DNA of 60,000 nt from Tubiluchus corallicola (lineage: Eukaryota > Priapulida > Priapulimorpha > Priapulimorphida > Tubiluchidae): contig JAQGDQ010000126.1 in the NCBI GenBank assembly GCA_030141605.1, positions 126,001-186,000 on the forward strand. The letters are read 5' to 3'. The notes under the pieces were generated by a model. The model was given only the letters and a program-made list of their open reading frames with translations, had not been told where the DNA came from and searched no databases. A program made the translations under genes and the position numbers. Below, piece after piece: positions 10,101-24,300 of this stretch (position 1 is the first letter of the stretch; each line of letters begins with the position of its first letter).

Positions 10101-13100
10101 AAAATATTAGAAAATTGGAAGGATTAGTCAAAAAAATTCTTACATAACGCTTCATAGTAATCTGCCGTTCAGATGGCAAGGGCTCATAATTTGCCAGATC
10201 AGAGATCGTCTCTGTACCAACAGTGCCGCTAATTGTCAATAAAATGTGGATGCTTCCTGCACCATCTTCAAAATCCTGCCAGATATTGTGCGTCATTTCA
10301 TGCTGTAGTTGGGAAACGTCAATACTACATCTGAAATCACATGTTAATGACAGTTAATTAAAATGAACAAGAGTTCAGCTTGCAAAAGTCTCAAATAAAA
10401 TGTGCATTTTAAATAAAAATCACCAGATGAGTCTCATGTTCCATTTACTTCACATTCAACAGTGTTCTGATCTTATTCTAAAAGATTTTCTCCATCATCA
10501 CAATTGGAATTCCAAATCATCATGTAGCAGAAGAACACTAGGTATGCAGAAATTACTATTCGTTTATTAACAGCGTAAACATCAGTAGAGTGACAGTAAG
10601 TGAGAAAGAATTAAAAGAACTGTTGCTAATGAAGGATGCACATCTGACATATTTAAGGCAGAGTTTCATGGGGCCACCACTTGCGATGACCGAAAATTTT
10701 CTATGTCTAAAAATTGCCAAACAATCAACAAGCTTTAAACATTTTAAAAATTCCAGCAGAAACCCGCAGCCTTTTGACGACAATGGCGAATATCCACGCA
10801 TGTATTGCGACTATTTCAGAAAATTTGGGAGCATCAAGTTCATTCTCTTCAGTGACACCTGACATCTAGCTTATACTCAGAAGAGTTAAAAAATTTGAGA
10901 GGGGATCCACAGCTTAAAAGTAGCGAGACAATATCTCAAGTAAGCCTACAATTTTCAATGAAGCAGCAGATTTAATTCAGCTTAGAAGAGACGTTTTTTC
11001 AAGATTAATTTAGTGAGTTTAGTATACTTGCAGAACGAAATTCATAAAAGGATATATTTACTCAGTTACCTGCCCATAAAATCATCTTTGGTTCTGATAT
11101 CTTTATCCCAAATGGTCACTTCTAATATCTTTTCTTGGTCTTCATACATGTGCAAGTCAAACTGCTCCAACCATCGTGGATTTAAGGTTTTAAAGGCTAC
11201 CTATAAAGTAGAAGTATAAAGTAACTTAAAACCTAACCTTAAAATATGTTGTACTTTGGGTAAATTATGTGATATCTTTGTTTTGAACTACAGCTTGAAC
11301 TGCGCAAAAGGAAAGGAAATATTTATGCCGATAACAAAATAAAAATCTAAAACAATATTACTAACAATACATGCAAATACCACAAAATAATTAACGATAC
11401 CAGCTAAAAATTTATATCAAGTGCAAAAGGGCAGCGAAAGAACCAAAGACAGATGGAATAAATGTCATCGTTTATTAAAACATTATTAGAGGGAACTACA
11501 GTTTGTCATTAGCTTGTTTGTCATGTTTGGACTTGACTCTCAGGACCTAATAATTACCTAAGATCTAAACACTGTTCAGGTTGTCTCATAGTAGCAATTC
11601 AGTTCACATCTTTTATTTTTAAGAAACAAAGTGGACTTTTGAAAAAAAAAGCCAAAAAATGAAACAAATCTTTTTGACAGTTCTTTAGTAGAATTAGATG
11701 AAAATCTGAGATGGATAAGAACTACATCACTGGAAGGCTCGACTGATGATATGCACCACCTTCAAGAAACTTCAGTTAATGATTAACATCAGCATCAGCA
11801 TTTCATTTTAAATGTTTGTGCAATAATCTCTAACTATTATTTCAAATTTTCTGAAGGGGTCTTGGTCCTATTGCTTAAACCGTTCTGTAGTCTCATGAGA
11901 AATCTTGATGATGGACCGAATCTGTCAAATCACTGCATTCCACTCTAGAGGATATCAGTGACCATTGCCCGCCAATAAAGCAGATGGGAACTTTATGAGA
12001 AGAGAGTCTCTTACAGCTTGATATAATAATGGTGACCCAGTTAAAGCTCAAATACTACAGTCGTCCTCTGTGAAATATGTAGATGCACGGTGTTCACTAC
12101 AGTCGTCCTCTGTGAAATATGTAGATGCACGGTGTTCACTACAGTCGTCCTCTGTGAAATATGTAGATGCACGGTGTTCACTACAGTTCTGCTTTTCTTT
12201 CAAATATGTAGCCTTCACATTTCACGATTCAAAGCAGCATTTTTTGTCTTTTGCTGCTTAGGTTTTAACCTAATTTGCAGTTTTCCAAGATAAACAATAG
12301 CAGTTATAGGCAATAATCTTTTGCTCATAGCCTTTGTGCCAGAGCCATACAGAAGCTGCTTCGTCCTGCTATGGTGAATGTGCTAAGTAATGTGACTTAC
12401 ATTCACAAGGCAAATACTAGCAATCATTAGCCACTCAAATTAATACGCATCCAAAATTATTTTGGTACCAGGCCAATTCTAAAACTAAAGGTGCTTCACG
12501 TACTTTTCAGTTGCAAAGCAATGCTAATGAAGGTATATCAAAATGTGTTACCTTACATTTTGGATATAACAATCAAGCACGCCTGTCAAGTTTGGTCACG
12601 TCACTATCAACGAGATATTGATCTTTTGGAAAATGCTTAGTCTATGGTTATCCCAGTTTAGTTATAATGATCCCTTTTTACATAGTCTCTTCAGCCTCTT
12701 TACATTAAGCATCAACGAGCTGACTTGATTCTTGCTTACCAGTTGCTCAGTGGTCTTGCTGATTAAGACTACAGACGTCTTTCTGAGTTGACTAGCGATA
12801 CAAGGTTTGACAGTGTAATTTAAAGCTTACAAAGTCTCAAGTTCGACTCAATGTGCGTTTGTACAGTTTTGCATGTCGAGTAATAAATGTATGGAGTTCT
12901 TTGCTACTTGAAGCTGTAAATGCCCCTAGTTTAACTACTTTTAACTCGTCCTCACAGTCATCTCCACCAAAGCTCGTAATGTTTTTTATAATGTTGTACT
13001 TGCTGTTAATTGTTATTGTCATAGGTATGTAAAGTTTAATACTAATGAATATACTTACATTATTGTACTGTATGATAGGCTGCACGTTATGTATGATGTG

Positions 13101-16100
13101 TGCTGTCTCCTTCGAACAAGGACCACTTTGGGTAACTTAAATTATTGTACTTGTTGTAGTTTTTGCTTACTAGTAGAGCTACAATTACCCATAAATAATA
13201 ATAATAATGTTTAATTAAGTTGTTTTTATGCAAACAATGTATTTTGTGAAAGTGTTTGGTTTTATTTTCAGTTTAAAGGAACTTATTAGGTTTTCAACAT
13301 ATCACTATCACTAGTTAACAGTACTGCACGCTTCAATGCAGGTTTTCATACAGTTTTTAATTATGATATTTTTCAGCTTTTGCATTAATGGATATCACTT
13401 CTAAAAGCAGCTTTTGCATATGGTATCACGTTGACAACATTTTCCAAATTCTGCTCATCAATCAATCATCACCTTGCTTTTAAATTTCTCATTGCCCAGT
13501 CGAAATTTTACGTAAGGATCAGACAGTCCATTAGCATCCATGGGTAGCAGATTCCTGCCTTCCACTAAAACTATAGTGATGACACTGGACCAAATTTGAC
13601 TCTTCAACTTCCCTGTACTCTCCGTTAAATGTGATGATTGTCTGAGCTACAAAGAAAAGCATCATTAAAATACCTGTAAGGATGGAGAAAAACTAACCAC
13701 AGAACAATTCTACAAACAAATACACGACACTCAAAACTTTTAATTCATTGAACAATCTGTATTCATGTGAGCAAGGCGAGTAACACAATGAAAAATTTTT
13801 GTTTCACTTTTATCACTTTCATATCTACAGCATAGACCCTTTTACGTTTTCAATTCTGTCTTAAACAAGTTCAACATGGTTTGCAAGCATAAATTGAAAA
13901 GCATTTCACAGTTTTGCCCTGCAGTATCTAACTGAGCTCAATTCACATGTTGTTGAGCAGCATTAACGTTTTCAAGTTCTCACTATTCACTGATCCTCAT
14001 TTGAAATAAATGTTGTATATAAATCAGTGTTGGAGTGCCTATACACATTTATTACTAATAATCACACCCTCCTTAAAGCTGGAACTGCACACATTTTAAT
14101 AATTTCTAAGATCAGACATTCAGGGAGTTCGTAACTTCGGCGAACTATACAACTAGGGGAAAATTTATAAGAGCGAAAATTGTTAAATATGCTCGAAAAG
14201 CTCTCCAATCAGTCCTAAAAAACTGACTGTCTGGGTCACTGGTGAGCATGGGAAATTTTAAAATGTTTAAAGTTGGTCGCTAAAATCGCAAAACTCGTCA
14301 CCTCGCCAAAACTTTTGAAAACCTCATTTTGTGTAGTCTTGAACAGTTTTGAAAGTTGAGATCACAAGATAATTTTGATAGCCATTTAGGTATAGTCAAA
14401 CTTAACACCTCTATGCCAAGTGGAAAAAAATAGGTGACTTTTGATAGTATTTGGGTGATTTTTGCCATTAAGGGCAAAGGTGCACAAAACACGTATTTAA
14501 TCGTACTGTACTTCATTAAAAGTATGTATGTGAAATTTAGACTTACAAACTTCTAATTAATGCGTAACTTTCGTCACATGCATACTTATATTATATTAAA
14601 TATGCACAACGTCTAACACATGCATCTTCATCTATTCTATTTCTGAGGGATTTCCTAAGCAAAGCCTTACGTCTTTACGGTTATAACAACGAAAAACTTA
14701 ATGAAAAAAATACGAAAAAAATAAGATGGGATCGCACCTAAAGCTCCCTGGATGTGTTTAGCAAATTCTCAAAATTATTTGCATTTTCAAAAACTTATTT
14801 AGTCAGATTGAGATTCTATATCGGTAAGGATATTAAAAATTGTAATAGCACGTGTTTTTTTGCTCTTTTTTGAATTCACGTGAAGGCACCGTGTTGTAGT
14901 ACGTGAGTCTCATACTTGGACTCGAGTCAGGTTGGAGTCGCAATTTGCCTTAGACTCAATTGCTTGAACAGTAAAATAACAATTACATTTCAATCTCACA
15001 ATTGATCCATGTTTGTATTATGCTTAAAATGTAATTCTTAAAATCTCTAAGTTCACTCACAGTGTTGGCATCTATGTTATGCAAAAACTTTTTTGTATTA
15101 TACCGGCGTTAAACGTACCCTCCACACTGCATGAGAAAAATTCAAAATGTACCAACACAAGTTTTTAACAGCAGGTTTATTAAACTGGCTAATAAAGTAT
15201 TTAGTTGCAAAGCTACTAATACAACTTGGATTTGAATCCCGAAAACTTGGGAATCGACTTGGACTTCAGCTGAAAGATTTGATTACAATACTGGTTTACA
15301 CCATTGAATAAAACATCACATGTTCATATTTCTTTAATCCGGGATGTTTTTATTAATAACTACAGTAATAAAATAATTTTATTTAGTGTCAATTTTGTTT
15401 TTCTCCTTGTGCTCAAACCAAAATGTTTTTAATTATTCAAAGAAGGGAAAGATACTAGAATTAGGTGATGAAAAGTCACTTCATTACTGCAAAAAGTGTT
15501 GACAAAAGTGTAAAGTTATTAATATAGTCAGCAAACATTAATATGAACTTTATTTAAACACTAAGAAGCATTGGATCATTTGCTTACTTAGTTTTTTCTG
15601 CCCATCGGCTGATATCAAGTACTATCATGACAAAGCATTCTTGTGCCAAATTTCAGCTTCTTAATTGCTCTGCTAAGTTACAGCCCTTTTCAAAATCAGC
15701 TGCTCTAAATGCCTGAACCACCCCCGTGCAAGCATACACATATTTATATATGTTTTGCTCGAACACATTTCAAAAAATTTAAGAACTTTAGTACATGCTG
15801 TTTCAAAAGATGATATTCCATCGGTTCCCTTAAGCCACTGAACAGTTTTTCTGCAATAGTGATCTACTGTGATATCCGATTTTTAAAAAAATCTCACACC
15901 ACCTACACCATGCCGCATAAAAAAATTGCACAATGTTGGAACTGCGTGAAATCACAAATGCTATTAAGTCCACCAACTAATGATCAATAATGCACAAACA
16001 TTCTACATAATTCTTGCTTTCTGCTCCTGGAATGATGTCGATAAGCTAGCCTTGGACAGATATGCATTTACGGTTGCCATATAATCCAAATTTTTGAAAA

Positions 16101-19100
16101 AATTTAGTATGTATTGTTTGCCTCACAGCGAGTTTTTTATTACATGAAGAACAACGAAAATGACACAGGGTATCATGGCGAAAGCAATCTATTCATAAAG
16201 GTTGTGACACAAGCGAATAGCTCAAATACAAACATTTTAACACCTATACTAATGCCAATGCATTTCTGATTAGTAAATAATAGGCTAAAAACTTAATTAA
16301 TGGCAGGTGAGCACAGTCAGTATGACATCACAGATGAACACAATTTTCAACAGCAAAAACATTCCCATGAGCATGTTGCACGTGTTTACGAAAGCGAAAA
16401 TTGAAGTACAAGGCTACTATACAACGTTCAGTGCGATACCCAAAAGCTAGGCATCAGTATTTCAAGTTTAAAATTCAAACTTCAAGTTTACTGCTGTGCT
16501 CATGCACGAGTTCTCAAATGTGTGAGGTATGTCACAACCAAACTTTTCTGAACTGAGAGGTACAGTGTCTGGTTTTTGTGCAACACGTTTCCGAAATATA
16601 GGCGCTAGTGCTCATCTAACTAGCGAGTGGCAAAATGCATGTAACAGCAAAAAACTAGTTGCGCAAATGCGAAATTACGTTTTTGAGGTAATTTTTCTTT
16701 CACTAAGTCATTCTTGAAATAGTATGTTCCATTTCAATATTTTATAGAGTAGATTGTTTTGAGCTACAGTTTACGATTGGGTCTGGGTTATCCTTTAAGG
16801 AAAATAACAACCAAATTCTTTACAGCCGCAACATTCAGAGACAAAGGCCCACATGTTTGTATCTGCGAATCTGCAGGGTCCACAAAGAATGGTTCGGCTT
16901 TGCTACAAGATCCATGGACGCTATATAATAATTAGTAAGCATGAATTCATGAGGTCTGCCTCAACAAAAACGATAATTTCTAAAAACGAGATATTGATTT
17001 AAATTGATTAGGTTGTTTGTGGGACTATGAAAGTTTGTTGGGCATGAACACCTACCCTGAGAGACTACTTGCATGAGATTTTTGGCCAGTGCTGTGGTAA
17101 GTCTTTCAGCTAAAGTCCAAGTCAAGTTCCAAGTCCTTGGAGTTTAAGTCACTCAGCCAGAGTCGAGTCTCTAGTCATTATGCATAAGTCCAAATCAAAT
17201 CTCTAGTCATTGCACCCAAGTGCAAGTCTCGATTCATTGAGTTTACACTTAAGTCATCTTCATGTTGTATCTTCAACTTCAAATTAAATTTCAAGTCAAA
17301 TTAATCCAAGTTTTAATCAATCAAGTTCATGCTTAATAGTAGTAAACTGTTCTTGTTAATTTTAGTGTTGTTTTGCTTATTACTACAATAAATTACAAAC
17401 ATTTTAAATTTTGTTATATATCAGAGTATCTATGCAAGACAAAATTATTTTACAAATGGTTTCATATTTTAATAGTAATTTTACAATGGCGTTATAACTG
17501 AGCATCTATAACATAAGTGATCTAGCTGCAGCTCAATTTAGTTTGTTTTCGATTGTAAAAGTTGGATCTGTGACACTGCCAGGCCCATAAACATTGGGGT
17601 CCACAGGTCTGCATATTTTTGATAATATTAGTGAACAGAAAGGTCAAAAATTTTGTTCTAGTCAAACTTATTTCCTAAACCACACGTATGTTGAGAATGC
17701 AGCATGGCGGCTGGCTACTATAGTGTTGTGTCTTCAAGAAAAGGCTACCTCTTAACAATGTTCAAGGCCTCCAAAATGTTAAGTTCTAGGACTCTTAGTT
17801 ACACAATCATCTTGAAACAGGATTTCAAGTCCCCAGTACCTGAAGAGTTGCACTCTTGGTCAAGAAACAAGAATTCCTGAGTGTATACAGGTAACTTGTT
17901 GCACATATGTTGCTTGGTTTGGCCATGAAGAACATCGTAGACATTAGACAGCAGTACAGACTATACAGACTTACAGACATTACAGAATTACAGACATTAC
18001 AGAATTACAGACACAGAAATACTATATATATATATTAGTATATTGGACGTCACGGCAACAGGGGTGGCAAGGACCTCACTAACAGAAAATACTACCAATC
18101 GTCTATTTTTTTGGTGAAATGCAGTGGGCGCTTATCACTAAATTGAAGTTTAAACTTTAAAAAAGAGGAGAAGGAAGCAGGTTCCTCTTTGTCAAAGCTA
18201 TCTCACTACTGGAAGGAAATGCCACACTGAAATCACTCATGGTAGCCATTTTATGGAGTTGGTCCTTGGTGGCCATACTCCTGGGGGAAATGCAACCAGC
18301 TGAAACTACTATTGTAAGGTCTATGTAAAAGAGTGAGGAAAGTAGAAATATTGGGCTTGCAGCACATTATTATTTTATTATATACAGAATTTATATAGCA
18401 CTCCAAATATATAAAAATACTCATTCGCACTTTACATGATAAAATTGCTAATATTTAGAAAGCTTTAATTAAACAAAAACAAGCAAAGATTTGTAAAGCC
18501 TATAATTTTTGCAACTATACACATTATAAGGAAACTCTACACACACCAGAAAAAGAATCAAAAATCTGAAAAAAACTAATGTAAAACTATTTAGCAAATG
18601 CAGACAAAATTAAAATCACATTTAATTTCCAGATTCTAATTTAAAAAGATGTGTCATGAGTGTTCTACTGTTCAGTAGAAGGCTCTTTCAAACAGGAGGA
18701 ATGGCATGAGAAAAGACAAGCATACCTAAGGCTTTTGTTTGTGTTCTAGGCACAACAAGTACATTTTTATTACCACACCTTTAAGTGTGTGGATGGTAAG
18801 TAAACACTATAATCAGGTCTGCAAGATAGTATGGGCTTGACTCTATTCTATGTATAATAATAGCATATTTGGCTGATAGACATAAACATGTGTAAGCAAG
18901 CTTGTGCTGCATACATGTTGACATTTTGCCATCGCTCCCCCTGCATGTATAAACACCCAAAAAACAATATCTAAAGTTAACTTTCTTTCACTTCAACAGT
19001 GAAGAAGTACAGAGTGCAGACTATACGAAAAATTGGTACACACTATTTGTCACAAAAGCGACATAATTTGTTGAATGGTTAATATACCTAAAACTTGGTT

Positions 19101-21320
19101 TCTGTCTGTAAAGATCATCAATGTTGTGCTAAAATGTAATTATTTTGTAAAATATAGACAACTTGTGTATATTTGTGTATGTGTGTGTGTGCAGCTATAA
19201 AAAGAGACTGCCTAAAGCACAATTAATTTGGAGCATGGTTATAAATTTAATGAAGAATTGCTTTGCTCACAAAACTTGACAAGACATACCTATATTCTTA
19301 AATACTTAATACTAAATTTTTTAATAGTAGAACAAAACCATTAACGCCTACATTAAGGGTAGCACTGCTATTTCGAAAAAAAAACAACTAATGAAGGTGC
19401 ATACAACATAAAATAAACTTCAACTTCTCAAGCAATCATCATCACAGAGCTAACATAAAACATAAATGACAAAAAGCTATTGAAGTGCGAGATTCCTATT
19501 CAGCTGGGGGGGGGGGGTGGTAGGTAAGAACTATGACTTGAACATTTGCAACTATAGCTGTTATAAAGGCAGGTTTTTTCATACAAAATGTTATGTTAGG
19601 TGACGAGTGACATCTTTTGGGCAATGTCTCTCCTTTGCAGGAATGTGGTGAGGGAAGGATGTTCTAGGATGGTGGGTACAGTGGGGTAATCCAAGTTAGC
19701 TCAATTACAGCGGATTGTCACTTTCCAATCCAACAATGAAAACACTAACAGATCCAAAATTTGAACAATTGCAACTATAGATAATATTATAACGACAGAT
19801 TTTGTCCTGAAAATGTCAAGTGTAGATATTAGATGATGGGTGACAAATTTAGGGAGATGAATTGCAATGACTCTCCCTCTTTTAGCGTAGGATTCAGGAT
19901 GGCGGGTATAGTGACATAATGCTAGCCAGCACAATGCAGTGAATTAGACAGCTAGGGTGGCAAATCTTTACTAGAAGCATATGTGTAGCACCTTGTATCA
20001 AATGCTACAATCCTCAAGGTGTCAAACATGAGAGCCAGGGGACCTGCAGCATCTGCTTATTTAATGGGACTGTTCTTGTGTTCAGTTACGCATACTATTT
20101 TCATATTGCAAAAATAAGAAATTGTATTTAGTGATCATTTGTGCTTTTTCTTCTTCACCTAAAAATAGTCCATAGTAGTGGATTGAAATGTTATATCTTT
20201 TCTTTGGTTTTATTGTGGAACTTTTTACCAATTGCATCTATACTTATCATTTAGACTTATCCCCATGTTTAATAATAAATGTTGACTCCTAAACAAGGCC
20301 TTTCGTTAAGAATCACCCAACAAATAAGATTTCACAGTTGCTACAATATTTAGATATTAGCCAAGGGGGGCAAAAAAAATTTTGCACATAAACCCACAAT
20401 AACAAACCATACCACATCCACCACCCCACACCACACCACCCACAGCACTGCACCAACATCACCCACAACACACCACATCTACGCCCACCACACTAGCCAT
20501 ACCACATCTTCCATACCACAACACCCACACCACACCATCCACATTACACCACACCCACCACACTACACCAGACCCACCACATCACATGGTGATCATGATG
20601 ATGATGATGACAACACAAACAACACCAACAGCACAGCATCATAACGAAGCCTCTTAGACCCATCCACCGATGAGTAATAATGCATGGACATTCTACACAG
20701 TGTTTGTTTGCAAATACTCCTTTCGATTATATTAATAGTTTAACATTATAATACTTACATTATAAAAGCCAGCAGCAGCTTTTACTGAACAAAATTATAG
20801 GCAGAGTACAAAGGAATGACATCATAAATGAACAATGGCTTTGCGCCATCAGTTTTCCAAGCAAGAGTTACTCAAAATGGAACCCTTGGTGGAGGCATCG
20901 TAAATTTCACCCACGCCATCATGTAGCCATGTATCTCCTTCCGAGAGTCCCACCAGCCACCACTAGAATGTTTTTCTGCAGGCTGTTTGGTCAAAATTTG
21001 GAAAAAATCGGGAGTTGAGGTTGGGATGTCGTGGCGCTCCAGGGAATTGTAAATATGCCTATAACACCCCATCGCAGAACGGGCTATATGACTATTACCA
21101 GCACCTTACCCGGCCCATTCCAGACCTCTAGAAATAAAAGGCATAAGTTTTGCAAAAAACGCTCAGTAAAGGGCATTTTTGAAGGTCTTTCGCCTTCTGT
21201 TCCTCCCGGTGGACCTGAGTTGAAAAACCACCAATGGTAAATCTGTGGGCCGAGACCTTTCATTTGATCATCAAAAATGATGCCGTTGTCGAAGCAGTAG
21301 CTTCGTCGGTTATGTATATG

Positions 21321-21357
<37 letters not shown>

Positions 21358-24300
21358 TACCGTAGCTATATACCTATATTTACATACAAAGACAGCCAAA
21401 AAGGCGTAGCTAGCAATGTCAGTAAAGCCTCAGGTTCGATTTCACAATGTGCACTTCTATGTTGGTTGGCTTACTAATTCTGAAGCAAGACTGGAATTGG
21501 ATTCGTTTGGTAGGAAGCAAAAATTATTGTAAATTTCCTTTTCATATTTTAAGCAACACCTTATTATGTGCATATATTGTGTAATAATTTTAATATTTTT
21601 GATTGAATTTCAAAAATGCACTGAATTTCATTCTTTCATTCTTCTTTAGCAAGACATGACTTTTAATAAAATCATGTAAAAATATAAATTATTGCCAAGT
21701 ATTATTCACAGTAATAATTGAAAAAAGGTAAAACTTAAACATGTACAAGTTACAAACCATAAATGTTGTTTGGGCAAATTAAACTTCAACAAAATCTTAA
21801 CGAAATTAAGTATCACTTTCAGCTGTACCTGATCTTTCTCTTCCTGAGTTTTTGGAGTGAGATTCACAGTTAGTGTGATAAAGCCCATGTACAAGTCTTT
21901 TCCTGGTTCACTTAAGTTCAGCTTCACATTTGTGGGCCTGTAATTTCAGATAGAAATACCTTTTGAAATTGAAAGTAACATCATTTAGTTTTATAGGCAG
22001 ACAGGATTTACACTACATCTGCAGTATAAAGAGACAGCCTATGTTTTTCCCAGTATCACATTTTGACAATAATTGTGTTGTAATTACACAAAAGTGCATA
22101 AAGGCTTTAGTTGCAGCAATTTGACTATACTCATATAGCTGCTAAGCTATTTCATTGCCATAGCCAACTGCAGCACTAACCTGAGGCAACAGCCTAGGAT
22201 TTGTCTATTTTGAGTTTTCAAAGTGACCAGTCAAACCGACTATATATCTACTATTACACCAGGTCCTATTGCAGGTCATTTCATAGATGCAAAATTCTCC
22301 ATTATGCTTAACTTCTGACTGACAGATCGGTACTGCCTTTGAAGCAAGTTTCTGATAACAGATTGACTTGGCATCAGTAATACCAACCATTACATCCAAA
22401 TATGGCAATTTGCCATTAGTGCTAACTTCCATCATAATTTTTAGAAAGCATTTGTCAAAATGTACTAGAACTCTGTTCAATAATTCGGAAAATACGTTGG
22501 GATATACAAAACCATTGCCTGTTCACTCTCATTAGCCTGTTTGCTAGGCAGTTCCAAGCAATCAGGTTATCATAGAAATGAAAGTCGTTAGTAGTTATGA
22601 AACTAGGTCTTATCCAACAATATCAGAGCTCCCTCTGGTAACAATTTATTTGACAGTACAATGACGCTGTTTTCTAGTCTCCCCAAACAAGGTACCTAAA
22701 TTGAAAGATGTGTGTGTTGGCCATTTTGGTTTCAAACTTTCTGCTTTTTTTCTAAAAAAACCTTACTATTTTTCGTTGCACATGTTGAAAAGTCTCTATT
22801 TTCTCTCTAATATTGTTTTTTACACATTTCCTTGTCAATAAGTTTCTGTGATAACCTGAAAGCTTGGAACTGCCTATCAAACAGGCTAATAAGAGTGAAC
22901 ACCTAATGGCTTTGTATAAAAGAATAGCCTACAGGCTCTGTTATCCTGCAGGCTATTAAAATGGATTTAAAATGGAAACAAATGGGAATTTGTTTTAACG
23001 CGAGTACTATATGCGTTTTAGACTGCTACTAAATAAATAAATCTCTAAGCTATTTTCTCTAGAAATAAATAAATCCCATTTCTTGATCTTTAAAACTTCA
23101 ATCCTCTGGTATACAGATCTTGCAAATGATTTTAAAAAAGCTTATAGTAAATAATGCACACAAACCATCTACATAGTGCTTGTCTGTTATTTTTGCATTC
23201 TCTGGCCCTTTAACGATGGTAATAGGCAGATAGATGTAATGTGCACTCTCATGATCAAGCTTGCTTATGAGCAAAGGACAAATAAAATTATAATCAACGT
23301 CCTACATAGAGTTCATCTACTCTCTTTGACTTTCTGATGGTAATAATATGCTCATAGATACAACTATATACATTTTGATTATAGATATAGTCACACATGC
23401 TGTAAGCAACTTACAAGCAAAGGTTACAGTTATAGGCCAGAGTATAATTGACAATGTCACAATAATGTTACATGTCATGGATTTCCTTATGAGAGAAAGA
23501 ATTCCCCAAAAATAGAACCCGGAACTAAAGAACTGGGATTTGCACTGGTGGAGACATCTTGAAAAGAAGTAGCTCAGTTCTTCCTCTTTCTAAAGTGAGT
23601 TACAAATATTTTTGTACATGGTGATCGACCAAAGCTTAGAAAAAATTTAAACGGCTGAGTTTGGGAAAATGCCAATTGGCTTCCCAAGAGCTCTAAACAG
23701 ACCTCCTTACAAGCACCATTGAATGTGCTACCTAACCATCCCTGGTGTCTTTCCTTGCACTCAAAATAAGGAATGCAAGAATTGCAAAAAATGGGCTCTT
23801 TCCACCTGCTGTGCCTTTTGTTAGTTGTGACTCGAAACTAATTCTTCTTTCGCCCACATGTCACAATCATTTTATTAGATGATTGTGGATGGTCAGTTTA
23901 TTATGTGTAATAGCAAAAGAAGCGGCAAATATTCAACATATTTGTTCCCATGTGGTGAAGAAAAATTATGCTAGTTAGTAATAATAGGGAAGATATGCTA
24001 AGCAGTTGTGTTCACACAACTTACACTTTTGGTTCAATAGTCGTCAAATCCAGCAGTGCTGAACCCATGAAGTCGTCCTGAAGACCACGGTCATAATCAA
24101 AAACTTTCACTTCTATTGCTTTAAAGACGTCCTCAATAGGGATGGTGAAAGATTCATTCCATTCTGGGTTAAGATCTCGATAAACCGTCTTGGTCTTGTA
24201 CACGACGCGGCGTCCAATCTTAAACTTAACATAAGGGTCACTAGTACCTGTTACAAAAACAGATTAAAAATGTTCAGTGAAAAGTTAGATGAAAATTATT

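Larger units (their letters stand above)
13647..21828. other. Large MCTP intron, 8.2 kb, repeats only
   Basis: Between exons F and E. It contains repeats listed separately at 14,890-15,300, 17,100-17,270, 19,537-19,946, 20,395-20,590 and 21,325-21,357. A short repeated TACAGACATTACAGAAT word occurs at about 17,960-18,015, and a poly-G run at 19,506-19,516. None of the short ORFs shows a domain. Confidence 0.5.

Noticed and set aside
10590-10862. 90-codon plus-strand ORF between MCTP exons H and G
   Set aside because: No recognisable domain. It lies in a short intron and an equally long ORF overlaps it on the other strand.
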